A stretch of DNA of 5,833 bases from Micrococcales bacterium (GTDB lineage: Bacteria > Actinomycetota > Actinomycetes > S36-B12 > UBA5976): NCBI GenBank assembly GCA_024640585.1, contig JAHEEQ010000071.1, positions 1 through 5,833 of the forward strand. Direction: 5' to 3'. Below the pieces are notes generated by a model. That model ran no database searches and was not told the origin of the DNA. It was given only the letters and a program-made list of their open reading frames with translations. Made by a program: the position numbers and the translations under genes. Below, piece after piece: positions 1 to 5,502 of this stretch. Position 1 is the stretch's first letter. Each line of letters begins with the position of its first letter.

Positions 1-266
1 CTTCCGAGGCTGCGGAGATAAGTTCGCTAACTCAGCAATCGATGCGAGTGCTACGCGCAACTTCTGGCGCACATGGGTTCAACATTGGAATGAACCAAGG
101 AAGTCAGGCTGGGGCTGGTATAGCTGGTCATCTACATCAACACGTAGTCCCGCGCTGGGCTGGAGACGCAAATTTCATGCCAGTAATTGGTGGCACAAAA
201 ATTTTGCCACAATTGCTTGAAGAAACCAGACAAATATTGGCAAAGGCGTGGGACGATGCTCGATAA
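1..266 (+). CDS. HIT-family protein, likely Ap4A phosphorylase (5' partial)
   Basis: This is the C-terminal 87 codons of a histidine-triad protein. The reading frame is open from base 3 to the TAA at 264-266, and the start lies upstream of the window. The histidine triad H-L-H-Q-H-V-V is encoded at 129-149, preceded by a G-M-N-Q-G-S-Q-A-G-A-G stretch and followed by P-R-W-x-G-D-x-N-F-M-P-V. These flanks are typical of the actinobacterial subgroup containing Mycobacterium tuberculosis Rv2613c, a diadenosine tetraphosphate phosphorylase of about 195 residues, so roughly the first 100 residues are missing. In the family the central histidine of the triad attacks the nucleotide alpha-phosphate. 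It is a soluble cytoplasmic enzyme of dinucleotide turnover. The gene directly before pgsA is the same in mycobacteria, which supports the subgroup call. Its 3' end overlaps pgsA by 11 nt. HIT family membership is near certain; the exact substrate is inferred from homology. Confidence 0.9.
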   Translation, partial: SEAAEISSLTQQSMRVLRATSGAHGFNIGMNQGSQAGAGIAGHLHQHVVPRWAGDANFMPVIGGTKILPQLLEETRQILAKAWDDAR

Positions 267-855
267 CCAAAAGTCTCGTGCAATTGCAGCAAAAATAGTT
301 GACCCTTTGGCGACGGGATTATTGAAGATTGGTTTACGTCCGAATCACGTTACGGTGCTTGGGGCTCTAACCTCGAGTTTGATAGCGTTATTGACAATTC
401 CAAATGGCGAATTTGCACTCGCTTTGGGGTTGTTAGTTCCGCTTGTTGCTGCAGATTTGCTGGATGGAACGATGGCAAGACTTTCGAATTCTGTTTCTCT
501 CACTGGTGCATTTCTAGACAGTGTTATGGATCGGGTAACAGATTTTTCTCTCTTCATAGCCTTTACTTATTGGGCGATTCTGAATGAAGATGCAACAGCA
601 ACTTACCTTGGATTTTTGTCAATGGCGGTTAGTGGATTGATTCCCTATATCCGCGCTAAGGCTGAAGCCATCAATATTCCTTGCAATGTTGGAATTTTAG
701 AACGAGGCGAGCGCGTACTTCTTCTCGGAATGGCGACTCTTGCGTCGGCTTTCGGTTTCACTTTATCAATAAAGATTGCACTTGGTTTAATCGCAGCTCT
801 AGGTGTAGTTACTGTTTTTCAACGCATTAGCCATGTTCTTAAGTCGGTGCATTAA
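256..855 (+). CDS. pgsA: CDP-alcohol phosphatidyltransferase, probable phosphatidylinositol-phosphate synthase
   Basis: This 199-residue integral membrane enzyme carries a perfect CDP-alcohol phosphotransferase signature: D67-x2-D70-G71-x2-A74-R75-x8-G84-x3-D88-x3-D92. The four aspartates bind the divalent metals and the CDP-diacylglycerol. An early P-N-H-V-T (29-33), several hydrophobic helices and a later Y-I-R-A-K-A-E-A (131-138) with G-I-L-E-R-G-E-R (146-153) match actinobacterial phosphatidylinositol-phosphate synthases. These condense CDP-diacylglycerol with inositol 1-phosphate. The position between a HIT gene and patA-pimA is that of mycobacterial pgsA1 and favours this role over phosphatidylglycerophosphate synthase, although the family is often labelled generically. 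I chose the ATG at 256, not the upstream in-frame ATG at 187. The longer version would add a 23-residue cysteine- and lysine-rich tail read out of frame inside the HIT gene, while 256 gives normal family length. AAAGG at 242-246 may serve as a weak ribosome binding site. The stop overlaps the next start as TAATG. Confidence 0.93.
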   Translation: MLDNQKSRAIAAKIVDPLATGLLKIGLRPNHVTVLGALTSSLIALLTIPNGEFALALGLLVPLVAADLLDGTMARLSNSVSLTGAFLDSVMDRVTDFSLFIAFTYWAILNEDATATYLGFLSMAVSGLIPYIRAKAEAINIPCNVGILERGERVLLLGMATLASAFGFTLSIKIALGLIAALGVVTVFQRISHVLKSVH

Positions 856-1751
856 TGAATTTTCAAGAACGAAGTGTTGTTCTTGGATTCAAAATCGCTT
901 GGGCAACATTCGGATATCTTCCAGATAGTTTATTACAATTGATTGCGAGATTTGCATCTAAGCGAACATTCAAAAAGCAAGGCGCGGGTGTAAGGCGACT
1001 AGTTTTTAATATCGCGCGCGTTTTGAATTTGGATATAAACGATTCGAAAGTGATTGAGGTCTCAAAAAGTGCACTAAATTCTTACATGCGTTATTGGGTC
1101 TCGATGTTTGCGTTGCCTAAACGTTCGAATGCCTATCTTGAAAGCGCAGTAGTCATGCGAAATGAAGATGAGCTAGCGAATGCACTCAAAGCAGGTACAG
1201 GCGTCATATTGGCAGTAACGCATTCAGGGAATTGGGATTTAGCCGGTGCATATGTAGCTGACAAATTCGGAGGCATAACAACAGTTGCTGAACGACTGCG
1301 ACCAGTTGAACTATTCGATGAATTCACGAGACACAGACTCAAGAGAAAAATCGAAATCATTGCGCATCGAGGTGGGAAAGTGCCTCCAAGTGTTGCTCTA
1401 GCAAATGCTCTTCAGTCGGGAAAGCTAACTGGTTTGGTTACAGACCGTGATATGTCCCATCATGGGATTGAGGTGAACTTTTTCGGTCACATTGCAAAAA
1501 TGCCACTCGGGGCGGCAAAACTAGCAATTGAAAATAACGCCTTAATTATTCCAGCTGCTGTTTTTGAAGAAAATGGCAAAACTATTATTGATTTTTCACC
1601 TAGCCTGGATCTCTCTACTCAAAATCCGGAAATCGTTACCCAGAATCTCGCACATATTTTTGAAGACATAATTAGCAAACATCCTGAAAATTGGCACATG
1701 CTGCAAAAGATCTGGGTAGATATGCCGAGAAATCTGGAAGACCCAAAATGA
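855..1751 (+). CDS. patA: PatA-type phosphatidylinositol mannoside acyltransferase
   Basis: This 298-residue protein belongs to the lysophospholipid (LPLAT/HtrB-like) acyltransferase superfamily. The catalytic H-x4-D box is H123-S-G-N-W-D128. It is followed by V-A-E-R-L-R-P (144-150), whose glutamate at 146 has the same spacing from the histidine as a lipid-binding glutamate described in mycobacterial PatA. Further blocks are T-D-R-D (196-199), G-I-E-V-N-F-F-G (204-211), P-L-G-A (217-220) and a C-terminal H-P-E-N-W-H-M (276-282) typical of the bacterial acyltransferase family. In mycobacteria PatA uses palmitoyl-CoA to acylate the mannose linked to position 2 of inositol in PIM1/PIM2, at the inner face of the plasma membrane. 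Immediate linkage to pgsA and pimA strongly supports that substrate over a lipid A-type one. No Shine-Dalgarno is visible before the ATG at 855, so translation is probably coupled to pgsA through the 1-nt TAATG overlap. The stop overlaps pimA as ATGA. Confidence 0.92.
   Translation: MNFQERSVVLGFKIAWATFGYLPDSLLQLIARFASKRTFKKQGAGVRRLVFNIARVLNLDINDSKVIEVSKSALNSYMRYWVSMFALPKRSNAYLESAVVMRNEDELANALKAGTGVILAVTHSGNWDLAGAYVADKFGGITTVAERLRPVELFDEFTRHRLKRKIEIIAHRGGKVPPSVALANALQSGKLTGLVTDRDMSHHGIEVNFFGHIAKMPLGAAKLAIENNALIIPAAVFEENGKTIIDFSPSLDLSTQNPEIVTQNLAHIFEDIISKHPENWHMLQKIWVDMPRNLEDPK
1736..1740 (+). promoter_or_regulatory. Ribosome binding site of pimA
   Basis: GGAAG lies 7 nt upstream of the ATG at 1748, inside the last codons of patA. 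It supports the short PimA start against the in-frame ATG at 1691, and it is clearer than anything visible before patA or the gene at 2920. Confidence 0.6.
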
Positions 1752-2923
1752 AAATAGGCATTGTTTGCCCATATGACTGGGCAGTTCCTGGTGGAGTCTC
1801 GATTCATATTCGAGACCTTGCACTTGAGCTTATGGAGCGGGGTTACGAAGTAAATGTTTTGGCACCAACATCCGATGAATCTGTTTTACCTCCGTGGGTG
1901 ACTTCTGGTGGAGCCCCAATATCAATTTCATATAACGGATCAGTTGCTCGAATAACCTTTGGTTACAAAGCGACAAAAAGAGTTCAGCGTTGGATAAATA
2001 TTGGAAACTTCGATGTACTTCATATTCATGAACCATTGACACCGTCTTTATCTGCCTTAGCTTGCTGGTCTGCGAGTGGGCCAGTTGTTGGCACCTTTCA
2101 TTCAGCCATGGACAGATCTCGTATTTTGAGTGCAGGTTACGGACTTGCACAAACAGTTCTAGAGAAACTTGCAGCCCGAGTTGCGGTAAGTGAATTGGCA
2201 AGAAACACCGTGGTGGAACACGTAGGAGGTGACGCTGTGTTGATACCGAATGGTGTGCATGTGGATTCGTTTATCGATGCCAAACCTTTTGATGTAGCGC
2301 CATTCAATGGTAATCGCGATCTCAATGCAATTGCGTTTCTTGGCAGATTTGAGGAGAACCGAAAAGGTTTTGCCGTATTGCTAAATGCATTCACCCAAAT
2401 TGCAGATGAATTTCCGAACCACTATTTGCTCGTGGCGGGACCTGGGGAACAAAAAGCTGCTATTAAAGAGCTTCGTGACGACTTACAAAGTCGAGTGAAA
2501 TTCTTGGGCAGAGTATCTGACGAAGATAAAGCCAAAATGTTGCAGAGTGCCGGAATGTATGTTGCGCCTAATACTGGCGGTGAATCCTTTGGAATTGTTC
2601 TGCTTGAAGCAATGGCATGCCGTACTCCAGTCATCGCTAGTGATTTGGCGGCGTTCAACCGAGTTCTTGATTTTGGTAAGTGTGGACAATTGTTTGAAAA
2701 CGAGAATGCCACAAGCCTCGCTGATGCGATTCGCCAAACTATTGCAAATCCTGCTGAGGTTGAGCAACGCGTTCAAACGGCTTACGAGAGAGTGCAAACT
2801 TTTGACTGGGGGATTGTTGCAACTGCGCTTATAGATGTTTACGAGACTATCGCTTTGAACCAGCCAAAAGTTGCAGAAGATTTACGCGGGCAAATTATGG
2901 GTAGATTGGCATTTGATCAATGA
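1748..2923 (+). CDS. pimA: GDP-mannose-dependent phosphatidylinositol mannosyltransferase PimA
   Basis: This 391-residue GT-B fold, GT4-family glycosyltransferase transfers mannose from GDP-mannose to position 2 of the inositol ring of phosphatidylinositol, the first committed step of PIM synthesis, on the cytoplasmic side of the membrane. The N-terminal acceptor domain opens with M-K-I-G-I-V-C-P-Y and the P-G-G-V loop (14-17). It then has Y-N-G-S-V-A-R (62-68), L-H-I-H-E-P (91-96) and G-T-F-H118, matching the catalytic histidine of mycobacterial PimA at the same number. The C-terminal donor domain has I-P-N-G-V (166-170), L-G-R200-F with R205-K206-G (the diphosphate-binding Arg/Lys) and G-G-E279-S-F-G, the conserved glutamate of GT4 enzymes. 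Length is close to the mycobacterial enzyme (about 386). I chose the ATG at 1748 over the in-frame ATG at 1691 because it begins the Rossmann strand directly, has GGAAG at 1736-1740 with 7-nt spacing, and forms the usual ATGA overlap with patA. Confidence 0.96.
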   Translation: MKIGIVCPYDWAVPGGVSIHIRDLALELMERGYEVNVLAPTSDESVLPPWVTSGGAPISISYNGSVARITFGYKATKRVQRWINIGNFDVLHIHEPLTPSLSALACWSASGPVVGTFHSAMDRSRILSAGYGLAQTVLEKLAARVAVSELARNTVVEHVGGDAVLIPNGVHVDSFIDAKPFDVAPFNGNRDLNAIAFLGRFEENRKGFAVLLNAFTQIADEFPNHYLLVAGPGEQKAAIKELRDDLQSRVKFLGRVSDEDKAKMLQSAGMYVAPNTGGESFGIVLLEAMACRTPVIASDLAAFNRVLDFGKCGQLFENENATSLADAIRQTIANPAEVEQRVQTAYERVQTFDWGIVATALIDVYETIALNQPKVAEDLRGQIMGRLAFDQ

Positions 2924-3468
2924 ATCTTCCGACAATTTCCTTGATTCTTTTTGCCCTGATTTATCTTGGGTGGAAACTTGCAAGCTTGGCAGCTCGACTC
3001 GATAGAACGCATATTCGCAGGGATAATGCATTAAATTCGCTTCGCCAACATCTTGCGCTAAGAGCAACAGCCGTAGCGCGAATTGTTGCGGCTCAAAAAC
3101 TAGAACCGGATGTGGCGAATCAATTTAAGATCGCATTGGAAGAAATCCTTACTGCTTCTGAAAATTCTTTTCGCGATTATTTAAGTGCAGAAAGTGCATT
3201 AACGGAACTACTTGCAAATACCTTCAGCGAAGAAGGGAGTATTGCAATTTTCATGGACTCAACTCAAAGCGCTGCAATGATTTTCGATTTGACACGAGCT
3301 TCTAAACGAGTCCAGTTGGCTCGAAGATTTCATAATGATGCAGTCGGTGCGTCACTGCTCCTACATGCAAGGACTGCAGTACGATTATTCAGATTAGCAG
3401 GTCATACCAAGGCTCCAACTACCGTGGATCTAGATGACCGCGTTCCAAATGCGTTAAGTTCTCTTTAG
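2920..3468 (+). CDS. Membrane-anchored protein resembling the N-terminal region of Rv2609c; function unknown
   Basis: This 182-residue protein has one N-terminal membrane segment (about residues 5-22) followed by a basic, mostly helical region: L-A-A-R-L-D-R-T-H-I-R-R-D-N (23-36), then long amphipathic stretches rich in A, L, R and E. From memory, proteins encoded right after pimA in other Actinobacteria (Mycobacterium Rv2609c, its Streptomyces counterpart) share the L-D-R-x-H-x-R segment and a later Q-L-A-R-R-F-H-N-D-A-V (132-142) with R-L-F-R-L-A-G-H (155-162) and a D-D-R-x-P tail. Rv2609c is about 350 residues and carries a Nudix domain, while this protein ends where that would begin and has no Nudix box. 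The R-R-F-H-N-D-A-V block faintly recalls the LemA family, which also has an N-terminal helix and a helical core; that link is speculative. Basic residues follow the membrane segment, suggesting the bulk is cytoplasmic. The ATG overlaps the pimA stop as ATGA with no clear ribosome binding site, so translation is probably coupled to pimA. The real gene call is firm, the function unknown. Confidence 0.85.
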   Translation: MNLPTISLILFALIYLGWKLASLAARLDRTHIRRDNALNSLRQHLALRATAVARIVAAQKLEPDVANQFKIALEEILTASENSFRDYLSAESALTELLANTFSEEGSIAIFMDSTQSAAMIFDLTRASKRVQLARRFHNDAVGASLLLHARTAVRLFRLAGHTKAPTTVDLDDRVPNALSSL

Positions 3469-3472
3469 GAAG
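3467..3472 (+). promoter_or_regulatory. Ribosome binding site of the DUF3048 lipoprotein gene
   Basis: AGGAAG begins inside the stop codon of the preceding gene and sits 8 nt before the ATG at 3481. It decides the start: a GTG at 3472 is in frame but overlaps this site and has no ribosome binding site of its own. Confidence 0.6.
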
Positions 3473-3480
3473 TGGGAGAT

Positions 3481-3531
3481 ATGAAACAAAAATTGGTATT
3501 TTTATTTGTTGCGATATTTCTTGCAGCCTGC
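3481..3531 (+). other. Lipoprotein signal peptide with lipobox L-A-A-C
   Basis: Residues 1-16 form a short signal peptide with two lysines, a hydrophobic core rich in Phe, Leu and Val, and cleavage expected before Cys17 (codon 3529-3531). Asn19, with Ser at 18, makes a standard start to the mature lipoprotein. Confidence 0.85.
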
Positions 3532-4533
3532 TCCAACACCGCTGCAACCCCATCGGGTTCACCTTCGAACTCATCCACCGAAGTTGAGTGCTGGACTTCA
3601 CCATTGACTGGTGAATGTGCTGATGAAACGGTGCCAACTTTGGTCGTAAAAATCGATGACGTTTCGGAGGCTCGACCTCAATGGTCACTAAACCTTGCAG
3701 ACGTTGTGATTGTTGAACCAGTTGAAGGTGGCCTAACTCGGCTTTTTGCAGTATTTCAATCTACAGCGCCAACAACTCTCGGCCCAATTCGAAGTGCACG
3801 AGTGAGCGATATCGACCTAGCGGGAGCTTTTGGCCGTCCAGGACTTGCGTACTCTGGAGCATCTTCTAAAACTTCACCATTTTTGTGGAAATCCACCTTG
3901 CAATTGGTTGGCGCTCCACAAGGTTCTACAGGTTATTACAGAGATAACGAAAGATATATTCCACACAACTTACTTGGAACTTACTCAGAAATATTGAGCC
4001 GCATCGAAAAACCTGAGCTTGCGCTACTTGGAGATCGCATTGGCTGGAAGTTCGCAGACGAGCCCACCCTTGGAGAAGACATAAATTGGTTTAGAGCCGA
4101 ATGGCCTGGTTCGAAGAAAACTTTTACTTGGAGTAAGAGTTTGAATAAGTGGACAATGAAAGTTTACGAGGATGACCTTAAAACTTTGGTTGGAGATGAA
4201 GTCTTAGAGGACGCAGTAACAGACACAGTTTTTGTGATGCAAACAAAACTTATGCCTCTGCCATATAAAACGCATGCAGTTTCGCCTACACCGTACCCAA
4301 AGACTTATGGAAGTGGAACTGGGTTTGTACTGACCAAGGGCACTGTCATAAAGGCGATCTGGAAGAGGCCAACCATTAATGATCTCCCACGTTGGTACAC
4401 ACCAGCTGGTAAAGAGATTTCGGTCGCCAAAGGCAAGGCTTGGTGGCTGGTACTTGCAGACCACGATTCGTACACAATCAAGTACCCAAAGACGACCAAG
4501 AGCCCGACTCCGAGCGAATCTGCTAGTTCTTAA
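3481..4533 (+). CDS. DUF3048 (YerB-like) lipoprotein
   Basis: This 350-residue protein starts with a short lipoprotein signal peptide: K2 and K4, a hydrophobic core at 5-14 and the lipobox L-A-A-C17, so it should be lipid-anchored at Cys17 on the outer face of the cytoplasmic membrane. A Ser/Thr/Pro-rich linker (18-33) follows, then C37 and C46, which could form a disulfide. The N-terminal DUF3048 domain shows V-V-K-I-D-D, A-R-P-Q, L-A-D-V-V-I-V-E, V-E-G-G-L-T-R-L (81-88), G-P-I-R-S-A-R (101-107), D-x-D-L-A and Y-S-G-A-S. The C-terminal domain has G-S-G-T-G-F-V (277-283), W-K-R (294-296) and a G-K-A-W-W-L-V-L strand (318-325), ending in a Thr/Ser/Pro-rich tail. The family is named for Bacillus subtilis YerB and has no settled biochemical function. 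Its place after the PIM genes with a 12-nt gap suggests co-transcription and an envelope role, which is inference. I chose the ATG at 3481 because of its ribosome binding site and the normal signal peptide length. Confidence 0.9.
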   Translation: MKQKLVFLFVAIFLAACSNTAATPSGSPSNSSTEVECWTSPLTGECADETVPTLVVKIDDVSEARPQWSLNLADVVIVEPVEGGLTRLFAVFQSTAPTTLGPIRSARVSDIDLAGAFGRPGLAYSGASSKTSPFLWKSTLQLVGAPQGSTGYYRDNERYIPHNLLGTYSEILSRIEKPELALLGDRIGWKFADEPTLGEDINWFRAEWPGSKKTFTWSKSLNKWTMKVYEDDLKTLVGDEVLEDAVTDTVFVMQTKLMPLPYKTHAVSPTPYPKTYGSGTGFVLTKGTVIKAIWKRPTINDLPRWYTPAGKEISVAKGKAWWLVLADHDSYTIKYPKTTKSPTPSESASS

Positions 4534-4540
4534 GCAACCG

Positions 4541-4575
4541 CTTAGACTTCGCGCACCCCATGGGGGTGGAAGAGG
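4541..4575 (+). promoter_or_regulatory. Hairpin in the pdxS leader reaching the ribosome binding site
   Basis: The only true intergenic gap (4534-4581) contains CACCCC (4554-4559) and GGGGTG (4563-4568) around an ATG loop, inside which CCCCATGGGG is a perfect palindrome. An outer arm CTTC (4547-4550) can pair with GAAG (4569-4572) across a 3-nt left bulge, and CTT (4541-4543) can pair with AGG (4573-4575) using one G-U pair. The outer pairs would cover much of the purine-rich ribosome binding site of pdxS. No run of T follows, so it is not a standard intrinsic terminator. The base pairing is seen directly; a regulatory role is inference. Confidence 0.45.
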
Positions 4576-4576
4576 A
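4571..4576 (+). promoter_or_regulatory. Ribosome binding site of pdxS
   Basis: AGAGGA, within the longer purine run GGAAGAGGAA, ends 5 nt before the GTG at 4582. It supports GTG as the pdxS start, since no in-frame ATG lies near the expected N-terminus. The nearby ATG at 4577 is in another frame and stops after two codons. Confidence 0.6.
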
Positions 4577-4581
4577 ATGCT

Positions 4582-5502
4582 GTGAGTAATCAGGAACCAG
4601 TTGTAGGTACAGCCCGCGTAAAACGCGGCATGGCGGAAATGCTCAAAGGCGGCGTCATTATGGACGTTGTTAATGCAGAACAGGCCAAAATCGCTGAAGA
4701 TGCGGGAGCCGTGGCCGTTATGGCTCTCGAAAGAGTACCTGCCGATATTCGGGCTCAAGGTGGAGTTGCTCGAATGTCTGATCCAGACATGATCGATCAA
4801 ATCATTTCATCTGTAACCATTCCAGTTATGGCAAAGGCTCGCATTGGCCACTTCGTAGAAGCTCAAATTTTGCAAACTCTTGGCATTGACTACATAGATG
4901 AATCCGAAGTTTTGACTCCCGCAGATTATGCAAATCACATTGACAAGTGGAACTTCACTGTGCCGTTTGTATGTGGTGCAACGAATCTTGGTGAAGCCCT
5001 CCGCCGTATTAATGAAGGCGCTGCGATGATTCGTTCTAAAGGTGAAGCTGGCACGGGAGATGTGTCAAACGCAACCACACACATGCGAGCCATCACAGCA
5101 GAAATTCGCAAATTAAGCGCTTTGCGTGAAGACGAACTATATGTAGCAGCCAAAGAATTGCAAGCGCCATATGAATTGGTCAAAGAAGTTGCAGCAACAG
5201 GAAAACTTCCAGTTGTGCTTTTCACCGCTGGTGGAATTGCAACTCCTGCGGATGCGGCAATGATGATGCAATTAGGTGCTGATGGCGTTTTTGTTGGCTC
5301 TGGAATTTTCAATCATGCGCCAGGTGTCCCAGCCAAACCTGCCGAAGCAGTTGCGCGTGCAACAGCAATTGTTAAGGCCACGACTGCGTTCGATGACGCC
5401 GACGTTTTGGCAAAGGTTTCCCGCGGCTTGGGTAAGGCCATGGTGGGCATTAGCGTTTCAGATATTCCGGTACCTCATCGCCTGGCTGAACGTGGTTGGT
5501 AA
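4582..5502 (+). CDS. pdxS: Pyridoxal 5'-phosphate synthase subunit PdxS
   Basis: This 306-residue protein is the synthase subunit of the deoxyxylulose-independent vitamin B6 pathway. It builds pyridoxal 5'-phosphate from ribose 5-phosphate, glyceraldehyde 3-phosphate and ammonia supplied by PdxT. It is a (beta/alpha)8 barrel that assembles as a dodecamer in the cytoplasm. Seen here are [14 protein letters not shown]28-[17 protein letters not shown] (48-57), V-M-A-K85-A-R-I-G-H and R-S-K153-G-E-A-G-T-G. Asp28, Lys85 and Lys153 correspond, with a constant offset of four, to Asp24, Lys81 and Lys149 of the Bacillus subtilis enzyme, the residues that carry the covalent intermediates. The phosphate site [13 protein letters not shown] (214-226) and G-S-G-I-F (239-243) are intact, and the tail ends in L-A-E-R-G-W. 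Length is normal. The start is GTG, read as Met. The stop overlaps pdxT by one base (TAATG). Confidence 0.98.
   Translation: MSNQEPVVGTARVKRGMAEMLKGGVIMDVVNAEQAKIAEDAGAVAVMALERVPADIRAQGGVARMSDPDMIDQIISSVTIPVMAKARIGHFVEAQILQTLGIDYIDESEVLTPADYANHIDKWNFTVPFVCGATNLGEALRRINEGAAMIRSKGEAGTGDVSNATTHMRAITAEIRKLSALREDELYVAAKELQAPYELVKEVAATGKLPVVLFTAGGIATPADAAMMMQLGADGVFVGSGIFNHAPGVPAKPAEAVARATAIVKATTAFDDADVLAKVSRGLGKAMVGISVSDIPVPHRLAERGW

Noticed and set aside
187..255. Longer start for the phosphatidyltransferase at ATG 187
   Set aside because: The extra 23 residues are an out-of-frame reading of the HIT gene's end and do not look like family sequence. The ATG at 256 gives a normal-length enzyme.
1691..1747. 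Longer start for PimA at ATG 1691
   Set aside because: It would place 19 unrelated residues before the Rossmann strand. The ATG at 1748 has a ribosome binding site and the ATGA overlap.
1830..2201. Minus-strand open frame of 123 codons inside pimA
   Set aside because: It lies entirely opposite strongly conserved PimA sequence and shows no motif of its own.
3472..3480. GTG start for the DUF3048 lipoprotein
   Set aside because: It adds only three residues, including an acidic one, before the signal peptide and overlaps the ribosome binding site used by the ATG at 3481.
4556..4565. CCCCATGGGG palindrome as a protein-binding operator
   Set aside because: A single 10-bp palindrome without a second copy or a visible promoter is too little to call an operator. 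It is better explained as part of the RNA hairpin.
4554..4568. GC-rich hairpin as an intrinsic terminator after the lipoprotein gene
   Set aside because: The stem is followed by GAAGAGGAATG, not a run of T, so it lacks the uridine tract needed for standard intrinsic termination.
4379..4585. Plus-strand open frame of 68 codons ending at the pdxS start
   Set aside because: It is a shadow of the lipoprotein gene in another frame, with arginine-rich low-information sequence. Only its last two codons are mentioned, as a possible mini-ORF.
4204..4800. Minus-strand open frame of 198 codons across the end of the lipoprotein gene, the gap and the start of pdxS
   Set aside because: It lies opposite two well-supported genes and the hairpin, its protein is rich in Cys, Trp, Arg and His with no recognisable motif, and it has no sensible ribosome binding site context.
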